The position numbers and the translations under genes were made by a program. This document shows, in pieces, positions 9,529 to 22,000 of a stretch of 64,000 bases of DNA. Origin of the DNA: Hawksworthiomyces lignivorus (taxonomy: Eukaryota; Ascomycota; Sordariomycetes; Ophiostomatales; Ophiostomataceae); NCBI GenBank assembly GCA_002917075.1, contig NTMA01000111.1, forward strand, positions 1 through 64,000, given 5' to 3'. Within the stretch, counting starts at the first letter, position 1, and every line of letters starts with the position of its first letter. The notes beneath the pieces are model-generated. The model saw only the letters and a list, made by a program, of their open reading frames with translations, was not told where the DNA came from and ran no database searches.

Positions 9529-10063
9529 ACCAGCTACCCAAAGGTAAACGTTATAGTGGAGACAATTCACGTGGTTTTAAGGTCACATGAATACTCACGT
9601 GTATTGGTGGGGACCCGGTGGCGGGCATGCTAATTGCTAATATCGTAATTTTTTCCCCGGTCCAAATAGATCCCCGTGGAAGCCAAAAGGCCGGAACCTC
9701 TAATCTCACGCCATAACCGAAGACCAGAACAAGCGAGACGGCCAGTGAAGCTCGCACCTCTTTGCGGCTTACTAGTTTGGCAAGGAATTCAAGAGCTGCG
9801 ACTTTGATACAGCTGCTGGACCGGGATAGAGAGGCTGGTGCTACAGCGACGGCTCTCGGATCACGAGATCCCTATCCCCAAACTATCTCCTCTGTCACTC
9901 ACCCCTCGCATCCCACCACTCCGAAACAAAAAGTTGCAGAGCTATGACCCTGAAATAGCACGCCGCGCACGATTATATTCTCTCCTTCTTTTCCTTTTTT
10001 TCTGTCGGTTCCACCGCATCCGCTGCGTTCCGTCTCTACCTTTCTACCGCTAGGCAGCTCGCG

Positions 10064-13000
10064 ATGACCACAACAGCTCTGCTCCGGCTGCGGTATGCAG
10101 CGTCGGCGCCGTCAGCGACGGTCACGGCGACGACATCCCTGGCGCGCATGCAGCGAGGGGTCCCTGCTCTGTGCCAGTGGCAGGCATTCTCCCGCCTGCA
10201 GTCGACGTTTTCAGCACCTCCGCATGGCCGGCTCGCGTCAGAAGCCGCATCGCCCAAACACCGGCGGACAACAGCATTGTCGCCATTGTCGCCAGCGCTA
10301 ACACCGCCGTCGCTAGCTTCTGCAACGTCTCTCCGGTTCACGCCTGTGCGCTTCTACTCGAGCGAGCCGACACCACCTACGCCGTCGCCGAAAAAGAGGA
10401 AGAATAGCAAGGAGAGCAGCGCAAAGGCGCGGGACGAGCAAGGTGCTTCTGAAGAAGATGGCAAGAAAGTCAGCAGTGAACAGTCACCACAAGATGCCGA
10501 ACAGCATCGTGTGCAGTCATCATCTTCTGAATCGACTCCTTCGCCGGCTGATCAGCCACCGGCCGAAGCTCCGTTGCCGCCAGGATGGGTGCGCCTCAAC
10601 GAGGAAGAACTCGAGATACTCACACGCATTCTGTCCATCTCTCCGCCATCGCGCCGCCAGAGCATGATGGAAGTCATTGAGGGCGTGCGCAAGTACGGCG
10701 CGCCCAGAGAAATGCGCGAGCTCATTGCCAAGCAGAAAGAGGGCGGGATCAGCTTAGCAGACGGCATGAAGATTGTCAAGGTCGCGTTCAACTTGGCAAA
10801 GCAGATCTCCGAGAATGAGGCTCGGGAAGCTGCCAACCGCGAGGGTGGACAAAGCGGCATGTTCAACTCGAATGAACCACGTCCTTCTGATCCGAACAAG
10901 CCTGCAGCGGGCGAAGGTCAGAAAGAAGATGGGTCTAGCCAAAGCAGTGGACAAAGCGAAAACAAGTCAGAGCAAGACAAATTCCAGGGCGACCGCGATG
11001 GCAAGAAAGGTGGACAGCAGCCCCGTGGCATCTTCGAGGGCAATGACTGGCTCGGCTGGGCCCTCGGCGCGGCAATCTTCTATCCGATCTACTCTATGCT
11101 CTTCCCTGGTGGCCAAACAACCGAGATCACTTGGCAAGAGCTGCGCCGAAATTTCCTGGACAAGGGCCTCGTCGACAAGCTTGTGGTCTCTGGCCACCGG
11201 GTCCGCGTTGAGCTAAACAGGGAGGCGACGCAGTCAGTATACCCCGATTCGACTGCTGCCAGCCCATGGCAGCAGTACTATTTCTCGATTGGTTCTATCG
11301 ACGCTTTTGAGCGGCGCCTTGAGGAGGCCCAAGACGAGCTCCAGATCCCGCCATCCGAGCGCATCCCCGTGAGCTATGTGACGGAAGGCATGCTTGGCAA
11401 TCTGCTGGTGGCCTTTGGCCCGCCGGTGCTCCTGGTTGGTCTTTTATACTTCATTACACGTCGTAGCGGTGGTGGTGTAGGCGGATCCAGCGGTATTTTC
11501 GGATACGGTAAGAGCAAGGCCAAGCGCTTCAACCACGAGTCAGCAGTGAAGGTCAAGTTTTCCGATGTCGCAGGCATGGACGAGGCGAAACTCGAGATCA
11601 TGGAGTTTGTGAGCTTCCTGAAGCAGCCCGAGCGGTTCCAACGGCTAGGTGCGAAGATCCCGCGCGGTGCGATCTTAGCTGGTCCCCCTGGTACCGGTAA
11701 GACACTCCTCGCCAAGGCAACAGCGGGCGAGTCGGGCGTGCCGTTCTTCAGCGTCAGCGGTTCCGAGTTCGTGGAGATGTTTGTGGGTGTAGGTGCCTCT
11801 CGAGTGCGTGATCTGTTTGCCACGGCTCGCAAGAACGCTCCCTGCATCGTCTTCATTGACGAAATTGACGCCATTGGTCGGTCGCGTGGTGAAGGCCGAT
11901 TCTCCACTGGTGGCAACGAAGAACGAGAGGCCACGCTGAACCAGATTTTGACAGAGATGGACGGTTTCAACACTTCGGAGCAGGTCGTCGTCCTTGCTGG
12001 TACGAATCGGCCTGACATCCTAGACAAGGCTCTGATGCGTCCCGGCCGATTTGACCGGCATATCAACATCGATAGGCCAACCATGAAGGGCCGCCAGGAG
12101 ATCTTCCGCGTGTACCTTGCCAAGATTGTAACAAAGGAGGACATCGACTACCTGGTTGGCCGTCTTGCTGCGCTCACTCCTGGCTTTGCTGGTGCGGATA
12201 TTGCCAATGCCGTCAACGAAGCCGCCTTGGTTGGTACGTATTTCCTCACCCTCACCACATGTATGAAATGTGCGTTTGCTAACCATGTAATTAGCTGCCA
12301 GAGCAAATGCGCAGACAGTCGAGATGAAGCACTTCGAGCAGGCCATTGAGCGGGTTGTCGGCGGCTTAGAGCGCAAGTCCCTTGTGCTTAACCCGCAGGA
12401 AAAGAAGACAGTGGCGTACCACGAGGCTGGCCACGCCATCTGCGGTTGGTATTTCCAGTATGCCGACCCTCTGCTCAAGGTTTCGATTATCCCGCGCGGC
12501 CAGGGTGCTCTGGGCTATGCACAGTACCTCCCCGTGGGCGATGCGTACTTGATGAACGTGCACCAGTTGATGGACCGCATGGCTATGACTCTCGGCGGAC
12601 GTGTCTCGGAGGAGCTGCACTTTGATACGGTGACGACGGGTGCCAGCGACGACTTCAAGAAGGTGACGCGCATGGCGACAACTATGGTGACGGAGTGGGG
12701 CATGTCCGAGAAGGTTGGCCCCCTGCACTTCCGCCAGGACGACCAGAACCAGTTCCAGAAGCCTTTTGCCGAGGCTACCGCGCAAACAATCGACGCCGAG
12801 GTGCGGCGGATTGTAGACCAGGCCTACAAGCTGTGCCGCGACCTGCTGACGGCACGGAAGAAGGAGGTTGGCCTGGTCGCCGAGGAGCTTCTACGCAAGG
12901 AGATGCTGACACGCGACGACTTGGTGCGGCTCTTGGGCCCCCGGCCGTTCCCGGACCAAGATGAATTCTCCAAGTACTTCAACAACGACGGCGGTATGGC

Positions 13001-13097
13001 AGCGCACAACCCGCCGCCGTTCCAACCGGAAAACACGGACGAGGAAGTCGGAGGCCCAGCACCACCAGCACCGGCATTATTCAAATGGAAGGAGTAA
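10064..13097 (+). CDS. AFG3: Mitochondrial m-AAA protease subunit (FtsH/Afg3-Yta10 family)
   Basis: Two exons (10064-12233 and 12295-13097) with a 61-nt intron give 990 residues. The N-terminus is rich in Arg, Ser and Ala without acids, a mitochondrial presequence, with a likely cleavage region at VRFYSS near 95-100. Residues about 100-320 are polar and low complexity. A first membrane helix ([14 protein letters not shown], about 330) is followed by the FtsH intermembrane domain and a second helix near 445-465. The AAA module has Walker A GPPGTGKT at 540-547, Walker B IVFIDEID at 595-602, and the second region with MRPGRFDRH. The M41 peptidase has the zinc site HEAGH at 766-770 and the [10 protein letters not shown] block. 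All catalytic residues are present. Such subunits form inner-membrane hexamers that degrade misfolded proteins and process ribosomal and other precursors. Assignment to Afg3/Yta10 rather than Yta12 is from overall resemblance only. Confidence 0.92.
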
Positions 13098-16000
13098 TCG
13101 CTCTGTGCTCTGGGAACCACTCTCATGTTTAATCTGATGCCCAACTTCCTTTTGTCACAAAATCCCAATTCCTCTCTTCTGCCCCGTTCATCTAACTCTC
13201 TCTATTATGCGACTCTCTTTTATGTCTATTCAACGGGCAGTTTTCTTTCTTGCTGCTTATCACAATCTATAAATGCATTCTACATGTACAAAAAAATCAG
13301 AAAAACTACTAGGTCAGAAAGAAGAGGAGAACGGTCAGGAAACGTCTCCAGTGGTATACCGGCTTGTGTGAAAAAAAAGTAAAATAAGAGGAAAAGGGAA
13401 ATAGGAGAAGAGAAATGGCGTTCTGAGAGGCATATTTCGTCAGCAGCTGGAATGGGAGCCAGCGCGATGTCTGTCTCTTCGAAAGGGCTCATGGCGTTTT
13501 GAATGAACAGGCAACTAACTCAACTCAGTTTACTCAATTCTCGACTCGCGGGAAAGGGCAAGGAGTATGGAAGCATCTCTCTCTTTTTGTCATCTTTAGC
13601 AATGAATGTAAATATACATAACTAGACAATCCACTTGTTCATATCGCCTATGTTTCCCTTTTATTCGTGAGGGCACTTCATATTTACTGGAAAGTGATAC
13701 TGTATTTTTTTTAAGAAAAAAAAAATAGAGATTCAAATGGTCAAGAATCGAGATGACAGCAGAACCTCACGCGGAGTGTGGTCTCCCATTGTTTGCACAA
13801 CACTACCACTTGCTCAATTCAAGTCTTTGCTTTCGCAAAGCCAGAGAAGGTAGTTTCTCTTTCATCTCGCCCACTTTGTGCGACTGAAAAGCTTACGCCG
13901 TAGGAGGGCGGAAAGGGGAGGGCCTCATGTCTCCATGAAAGACGTACTGCTGTTTTCCTTCAATGTTCGTGTTTTTGTTCTGGTCTCGTCTCGGTTGCTC
14001 TATGACTTCTCGGTCCCTTCTTTTCTTTCTAGCCACTCGTCTTGGCCCTTCGACTTTTGTCTTTCTCTCCAATTTTATTTGGCGCTCTTTCGTGGTGGCC
14101 TCGGAGGGCGTACACCGGATGCAAGCTCTAGCATAAAAAGTCCTTGTCATATACCCCTCAAGGCCCCCTCCAATCCCTTGTCTCTTTTCCTGGCCCCCTG
14201 AAACGACGACCAATAGCATGAATATTTAGTGCAAAATGCCAACTCGTACGCGTCTTCTATATATTGTGGATCATTTTTCCCTCAAGGAATGTCTGGAATA
14301 GAAGACATTAGCAGAATTCGAAAGGCTGGGAGACGCCTGACGGCTGGCTCAGATAAAATACGCGTAACAGAGTCTTCCAAAAATACGTAGCCCACTTCTA
14401 CATCCCCAGCAACGCTCCAAAGCAAATAATGGAATAAAACCCGTCGCAGTCTCATTGGCAGAGCCGTGCCTCTCCACAGTTCCGGCCGAAAATGGGTCGT
14501 TCAGAGAGCACAGACGAGGATTCAGGCACCGTTTTGTACATATGCAGATGTTCTTGTATTACTGGCACGTGGGACCCACAAGGCATAATAATAAGAGGAG
14601 ATGGTCAAGTCAGAAAAAAAAACGGTTCATCAACTGCCATTTTCCTATTCAGGAAAGTGGACCTAGGCATCGCGTGGACAACGTTCCTGCGTATCCGCCC
14701 TCCGGCCATTGTGCAGATAGGACGGCAGAACACGGCTTTCTTTCCACGAAAGGAAGAGCTCAAAAAAAGAATGATGTGAGAAAACTCGCCAGTCAGTCAC
14801 TGTGCTACTAGCGGCAGGTGATATAGGAAACGGGTATGTGTCGAGGTTCGGCACAAGGACAAGGAGAAGCTGGAGAGGGAAAACAGAGCGTGTGGTATGA
14901 GCTTAGTTTTTCACGACAGAAGAAATAAGCCTGCGCGCTACGTTCTTGGATGCTCAACTCAGCTGGCTGAGTTATCATGTCCACAAAGCTGGTCTTGTTA
15001 GCACTTTCTCCCAAACTCTTCTCTGAGACACAAGGGAAAGTGATGATAAATCTACAACATGGTACGGCAAATCCTCAGAAATCTCAGTTAATAAATGTTT
15101 ATCTTTTTGTTTCTTTGCCATCCTGACCCTTGTCTTTGTTTTCTATTGTTCCTGAGAGCTTTACACGCGTCCTACAAGCATGTAGCAGAAAGCATGCAGG
15201 TATACATTTCCACACTTTTTTATCCGGCAGCGGACGCATTTTGCGTGCAATCCCAGCCGAGTTGCGGAGTATGATATCCATTAAAACTACATCAAGCTCT
15301 AATAATAGAGTGATCCCTCCTATCTAGACCATATGCTAATTTAAGAGGCGTGATCTATTGTAAATAAATAGTTTTGCAGTGGCACTCTTATTTGGGCTAC
15401 GCTGCAGAAACTTCCAGTGCAAAGAACAAAAGATAGAGTCATGATAGCCATCAGGAATTAGTCGTGTTTAGATATCTCCTCAAGTATTTCAGTCCTTCCA
15501 TCTGAAGATGGTGGTCCTGTAAGACATACAAAGACCACACAGCAAAGACGGCAACGGGCAATTTCTCTCCAGCTTGGTCACAAGAGAATGATATTAATCA
15601 GTTACGTATACCTTGAAAAAAATAAGTGCCTTAAACCTTGCTAGAAGCAGAGATTCTCTAACATGGTCTTGCAATACAGTAGTTGACAACAGAAAGCATA
15701 ATAGATTTCGAAGGCGTCCTCAGTGAATGCCGTAACTGTACACACGACATCAAAGATTTCTCAAAGTGAAGAAACGTTGCCGCTTTCTGAGCGCTCGTGT
15801 CCAATATCTGTTATACTAACTGATTCACCAGAAGTTATTTTGAACAGCCAGGCATTGAGACGTCAGTCTATTATGTTTTCTCTGGAAATCATCTCGAGAG
15901 ATGTTAGAGTATTAGGTATCTTCAATTTTTGAACTCCGTAGAATTCAGACATTGCGTTGGGTCGGAGGATGTCGGTGCTGGAGCCACAAAAGGGAAGTTG

Positions 16001-19000
16001 TTTTCCGGTATAACGCAATCGACTAACAATCCGCTTCACTTTTGACCAACCATTCGTACTTCCTCTCAGTTATAGCATTTGATTGTGGTACTCTGTGAGT
16101 CTTTGCCGTTCCTTGTCGAGATGGTCATTCCTCGCTTTAAGAACATAACAAACAACAACCAGAACAGCAGTATCGCTACCACGGACGATATCTGAGATAG
16201 TCTACTGCCATAGAGAATTGGCAAAACAAAGAAGCTCACAAGTCGTTCAAAAGATAACATTGCTTGTCACAATGTTATGCCTTGCCTGTCCTTGCCTCTT
16301 TTTAACGTAGAGCCACGCCCTTAGCACCAGTGTCAGGGATTCTTATGATAGCTCCACAAGTTTGTGACAAGTCAACTCAATCTTAGCAAATAGCATCACA
16401 AAAGAACTGTGCATCGACTCTTGCGTTATGCAGCCGAGACGGCTTGATATTAGACGATGCCAGGTGATGTAGTGATTTGGAAGGAACAGTAGAAGAGGAA
16501 GATACACAGCAAATCGCGAAGAACTTGGGATCAGGGGCAACGAAGAACTGAGATGATGTGAAGTCGAGCTATAGATGGTAGTTTCGGAATATAGTGTGCT
16601 TCTTAATAAAGAAGGGCAATCTATCTGGGCGGAGTTGGCTGAGCAGACACCAGCGAGAACGATAGGAGCGGTGGACTCAGGGATTTAACCGCTGCGACGC
16701 GAATGGCTTCTCTCTCGGGACCGATATTGCAGTCTGTTGGCCCGGGAGCCACGGAGGGAGGGCCGTTATTGTTATTCTTCGCCACACACCAGTACAGAGC
16801 TTTTCACCTCGCGGGTTCTTCTTTTGAATTCTCAATTTTTGACGGTAGTAGAAAATTACAAATTGAGCAAAGCTGAAAATCATCTCACCTATATACTCAT
16901 GTACCTTGTTCCTGAGCCTTATTTCCAAAACCTGGACAATAATGCGCTGCGAAAATAGGCCGCTGCTCAGTTGTTTCAATTCTCTGAATTGAAAAGTTCT
17001 TGGTGGCCAAACTTGAGGAATTAAGACCGCGACAGAAAGGGCGTTATCAGTATCTATAGTTTTGCATCTGCCAGCAACCCTGCATTATTTTGTTTAGTTT
17101 TCGTATCTTGAGTTCTTTCGATCCTATGTTAATATAAAATGATAACAAAGAGAAGCGGAAATACATATAGAATAGAATCAAGATAGGTGGAACAACTGAC
17201 AAGCGGCCAAATGCAATTGTTGTACTGCCTCCTCTCTGAATGGTCCAGCTTGCTCTATGTCCTGGGAAACTGGTATCTTATCGCCGCTTTACAGTTTGTT
17301 CTGAAATCCATGTCAGCGAAGAGAGCTTGATTAGAGATGCGAAGCACATAAATCTGCTGTTCCTTTTCTGCTTTGTTTTAGCTACACGAAAGCATTGGAA
17401 TGTTAGTTTGACAGGCTGGACAGAGGAGACGAAATCTATGAACATATTCCTTACAACACCAATAAAAGCGGTCCAACCAGAAAAATAGATCACCATCGGC
17501 AGAGGGCTGGTTTGGGGTTTCAACACCCGTCGACCAGGTGGTGTTCAATTCATCTGCTTTCATTTTTTTACCCCAGGTCAGAGCCACGCAGATGCGAAAT
17601 TGAAAGTTGTCAATATTTATTGCTGAGAACATTCGCTTCCGCTGTCAAAAAATTAGATGACAGAGTACTGTTGGCGGCAAGACACTTTCTTCAATTAAAA
17701 GGCGTCCCATGATCCAGGGAAGCAGTACTTCTTTCCAGTTCCACATGGGAAAATTCGCCTTTCAGCGGTAGAAGGCTTATTTTTCATCTATCCGTTGGAA
17801 TAAAAGAAAACATCGAACTTCTATCACGTTTGGTTGTCTATCGTTGGTCAGTCTCTATTTGCATAGCCGATATTATTCACCAAGATAAAATATATTGCAG
17901 AAAGTTTTAAGAGAGCCTCACCATCGTCACAGTCAGCGGCAGCTGACAGATAGTAATAACAAAAAATGAGTAGGATAGCTTGGAAGGCTAATGTTTGTAC
18001 GTCGTGGAAAGACAGTGTACACCGAAACGCTGGCCATTTCTCAGTGTCCGCTTTTTCTGGCTAGTCATGCACTCTGTCCCTGAGAGGGTAAAAGCGGTAG
18101 CCGCTGGATTTAAAGAAAGCAGTCCCCAGATGGGAAATTCCATAAACCACGAAAGGTAAAACAAACGGCTTTGGCGGCCAGACGAAAGGCGTCTCAGATC
18201 AAGGCAGCCGCGCTGCTTAGCGGAATCTGCCTAGAAGAGGCTTTCGTGTCCTGCTAAATTTATTGCTTGTCAGTCAGAAAGCTAATGGTACAAGAAGAGA
18301 CAGCGTATCGCAGATTCTGGATGAATCCATGGAAAAGAAGGATCTGGAGAGATTTAGTTGTTTAATTCGAGTTCGCTCATCAGTTTGACGCATGTATGTA
18401 TTTTCTCATGTGCTGGAACGTATAGAACATTAGCTAGACGGCTCAGAATAATAGCGGCTTGTCTGCATTGTGTCTGTTTCGTCGCAAGAGAAAAATATTG
18501 GTCGCACTCTATCAGTTCTGCTGAGAGGATAAGAAAGGAATATAAGAAATAAGCATTGCCCGAGATCAAGGGCGGGGATTGATGAGGCGTCATGGTATTA
18601 TTATCGCACATTCTGTGGATAAGGTAGGCGGGATCGCTCCTTCCATTTTAAGTGTCCCGGTCCTGCAATTATTACTGTTGGGCTGGAACAGGAAGGTCTA
18701 AGGAGGCTATGGAATGGTGCCGTTTGGTAGGAGCGATCGACATTGACATCGCCGATGGCTTACTGTCGGGTCACCTCTAGTACTTTTCCCCACTGTGGGA
18801 GCGGATTTAATGGCCCCCTTCTGGCATTTCCTTATGCCGTTTGTCCCCCAGAGAAGCAGGCCTGTCCAATACAAAAGCGGCCCATGTTTTATCACCCTTT
18901 CTATAGCGTCTAAGCGCATTTTTCTAACCTTGTTATTGTGAGCGGTGCTTTGTTTATTAGTGTAAGATGCCTGCCATGCTATAAGGCTGAGTTCATATTT

Positions 19001-22000
19001 AAATCAGATAGAAGCGGAGAGGAATTGATAAAAGAGAGTAAGAACCTCCCCAAGAGTAGAAATTCAAGGGTTAACTGTGGGTACTCCTTTTGTACGCTTG
19101 TGCTTCACGCCCTTGTGTTCTCCGAAAAGTTGCAGCAGCTGTTTCTATACGAAGCGTGAGAGAGCAGAACTTACGGATGGCTACATAGTGCTGAAGCGCT
19201 GTGCGACAAAAGAGAACATGAGAACTGACTGATGCAAAATAGACTAACTGAGCCCACACTTGGCGGAATAATACGAGCGTAAAACCATTCAACGATCCTG
19301 TGGCTTCTCACCGATCTATTTCGATTGACTAGTGTTGCATATTCCGGGAGAGGTAAGACAAGCCCAGATATGATCTATCCTGTAGTATTTCAATTAGTTC
19401 TTGTTTCTGTTCCTCATTGTCTTTTTTTTGTGAGAGTGAGAGAGAGAGAGAGAGAGAGTGTGTGTGTGTGTGTGCAGCACTAACAAATATGTTCGTATGC
19501 ATAGATAGGATAGCCAGGCTCTGAAGTATATTTTATTGTCTAGCAACCATCCATCTTTTTTCGGATTTTTGTTAGATAGCCAGGCCAAATGATCAACTTT
19601 CATTTCTTTTGTCAAAGACAGGCCATTGCGTATAAATCATCACTGATGTCAGAATTCCAGTATTCTAGAAGATATAATAAATGAAATTGAAGGGAGCCGA
19701 CAGCCATGAAACGAGACACAAGCACGCAGGGGAGCACATGGCGCCTAGGATGGAACTGCAGCGGAAAGGGAAAGACTATCAGGGAGGCTTTAAACCCCCC
19801 TCCTCCGACAGCGAAGGTTGAGTTAAATGCAAGAGTACCATTCACAGAAATATTTTAATAGCAAACGGTAAACAGAAGATTTTACAAGGTTGGCTTTTCC
19901 ATCTTTTAGTTACAGTGCTTCTTCCTTCCTTCCCTCGTACCTGACGGAAACGAACCATTTAGAGATGACATACTGTGCAAGTATATTTCAGTTAGGAAAA
20001 GTATGTGACATTCTCGTCACTTTATGTGGCTAGGAAATGACCAAGAGCAAACGTGTAAATGTTGCCAAAGTGCACAGAACTTCTCATTTCCTGCTTTATC
20101 TTTTAGCTCTCTCTTTTCTCATCCCATTCATTGTTCATTTTGCTTCTCTTTCGACAGAACCAGGTGTGCTTTGATTGGTTCACTGTAACCTACAGAGAAG
20201 CAAAATCCATAGCATAAAAAGAAGAGGTGGGGGGATACCGTGATGAAGTCCAAAAAGTACGAGACTCTATTTACAGAACAGATAGTAATTGGCTAGCCAA
20301 GGACAGGGAGACAGCGGAAGAAATAAGCAACATTTGCTTGAATAAACGAATTGGCTATTGACATACCCTAGCCATGGGCCAGTCTGTCATAAAAAATCAA
20401 GGAACTCCACACAACGACTGAGACCATTTCGCATGTATCGTGGAGGAGTCTGCTGGGAAGCAAGCGACGACAGAAACAGCAGATGCAAGGATGAAGGAAT
20501 TGTATTAATATAGCCTTTTCTCTCAAATTTTAGCATAAACTAGCGGGCTGGGAAAGACACCAACGCGTCGCAACGCGTCTAGCGGTCTAAGCTCCTTTCT
20601 TTTCTTTATCTGTCAGAAAAATTTTGTGAACAAAAAATAGCATTACGGCGGTCCCTTATGGTTCTCGTCACATGCTGTTTATCCGATTTGCGCGCGATTC
20701 AAGCCGTGCGTTGTTTGTTGACTTAAACGGCCTCCCGCTTGTGCCTAATTTCTAATTCGGGATATGCACACCCGTGTAAGTGCTTGTACGGGTTAACCGG
20801 TTGTGGCCTAGCGTCACATCAACAACGGCAAAAGAGAACGATTCAGGGGCCTACGGAGCAGAAGAAGCCACAACAGAAAGCCACCTTCCCCAGTCTTCGT
20901 TTCGGATGAAACATTGTCAAGCTAGGAGGACACAAAGGCATAGAAATAGAAGGGCAGATCTAATCCATGCTTGGATAGGAAATAAAATTCACGGTGTTCA
21001 CTGGGCTTGTGGCCTAGGCCTGTTCTTTTTTCTTCGTTCTTTTTGGCTGCATCGCCTTGCTTGCTTTACTCGCCTCGTTTTCATAGCATCAGCAGATCTC
21101 AACCAGCACATTCAAGCGCCACATCTTCTAAGATTGAGTGTCAACACAGGAGAGCCTGTCTGCCTCTTGATTTCCTGTCCTCCAGCCTACACCGTAGTGG
21201 TGCATACTAGATCTGTTATCTGTGGATCCGTGGTGCTTTTTTATTGTTCTATTGAGACAAGTCAAGTTGCAAACAGAACCCCGAGCTCTTTCTTTCTCCG
21301 TGACATGGGAAGAAGGTAAAATAACAGAGCATACAATGCATATGCAAACAGGATTCTCGCCTAGGTGAATGTCGGCTGCCTTGGGCGTGCGGGTTGTCGA
21401 GAGTGAGACTGGGGAAATAAAGCTAGAAGCAGTTGCGCGTCGCCTTTCTCATCCTTTCTTCTCCCGGTACCTTCATTCTGATTATACAATTCAACTCCAA
21501 GTACTATGCTTTTTTGTTCCTTGTCTTGGCTTTTCGGGTGTCCCCAAATCTAGCTGAGCCGCCTTTACCATCCCCGTCTACTTGTCACCTGTCTACTCCT
21601 TTCTTAGAGCCCACCTTTCCCGCCTTCTTCCCTCCAGTCGGCATGAAAATTCAATCAACGGCGCAAAGCCGCTCCCCGAAAGTCCTCCTGCAAGGCTATG
21701 TCCGCCCAATACAATTCTCTCTCTTTGTTGTTCCTGTGCCTGGATGCCCCTGCTTTCCACGCCGCATACCATTCTCTTCTATTCATCATGTTATTTGGTT
21801 GCACTACTTCAACCCTCCAAAAAATACTGTGTCGGCCACAGCTCGGCGGCGAGCTTTCCTCCATCCCTCCTTTGTCTCCACCTTCCGTCCTTCCCACGCT
21901 AACCGTGTTTTAAAACCCGTAAATGTTGCACCAGCTAGAAAGACGAGGACAAAAGTAGCGGATGGATTGTAGCCTTCCAGATGTCCTCTTTTTTTTGCCT

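Larger units (their letters stand above)
9315..10063. promoter_or_regulatory. Bidirectional promoter between TOF1 and the m-AAA protease gene
   Basis: This 749-bp non-coding region separates two divergent start codons. Its TOF1 side carries a 16-bp palindrome (9469-9484) and clustered CGCG motifs (9501-9528). The protease side is pyrimidine-rich between about 9975 and 10045, as in fungal leaders. Confidence 0.6.

Noticed and set aside
20780..21319. 179-codon plus-strand frame
   Set aside because: It starts at a non-ATG codon, has no domain and lies in mixed-composition non-coding DNA.
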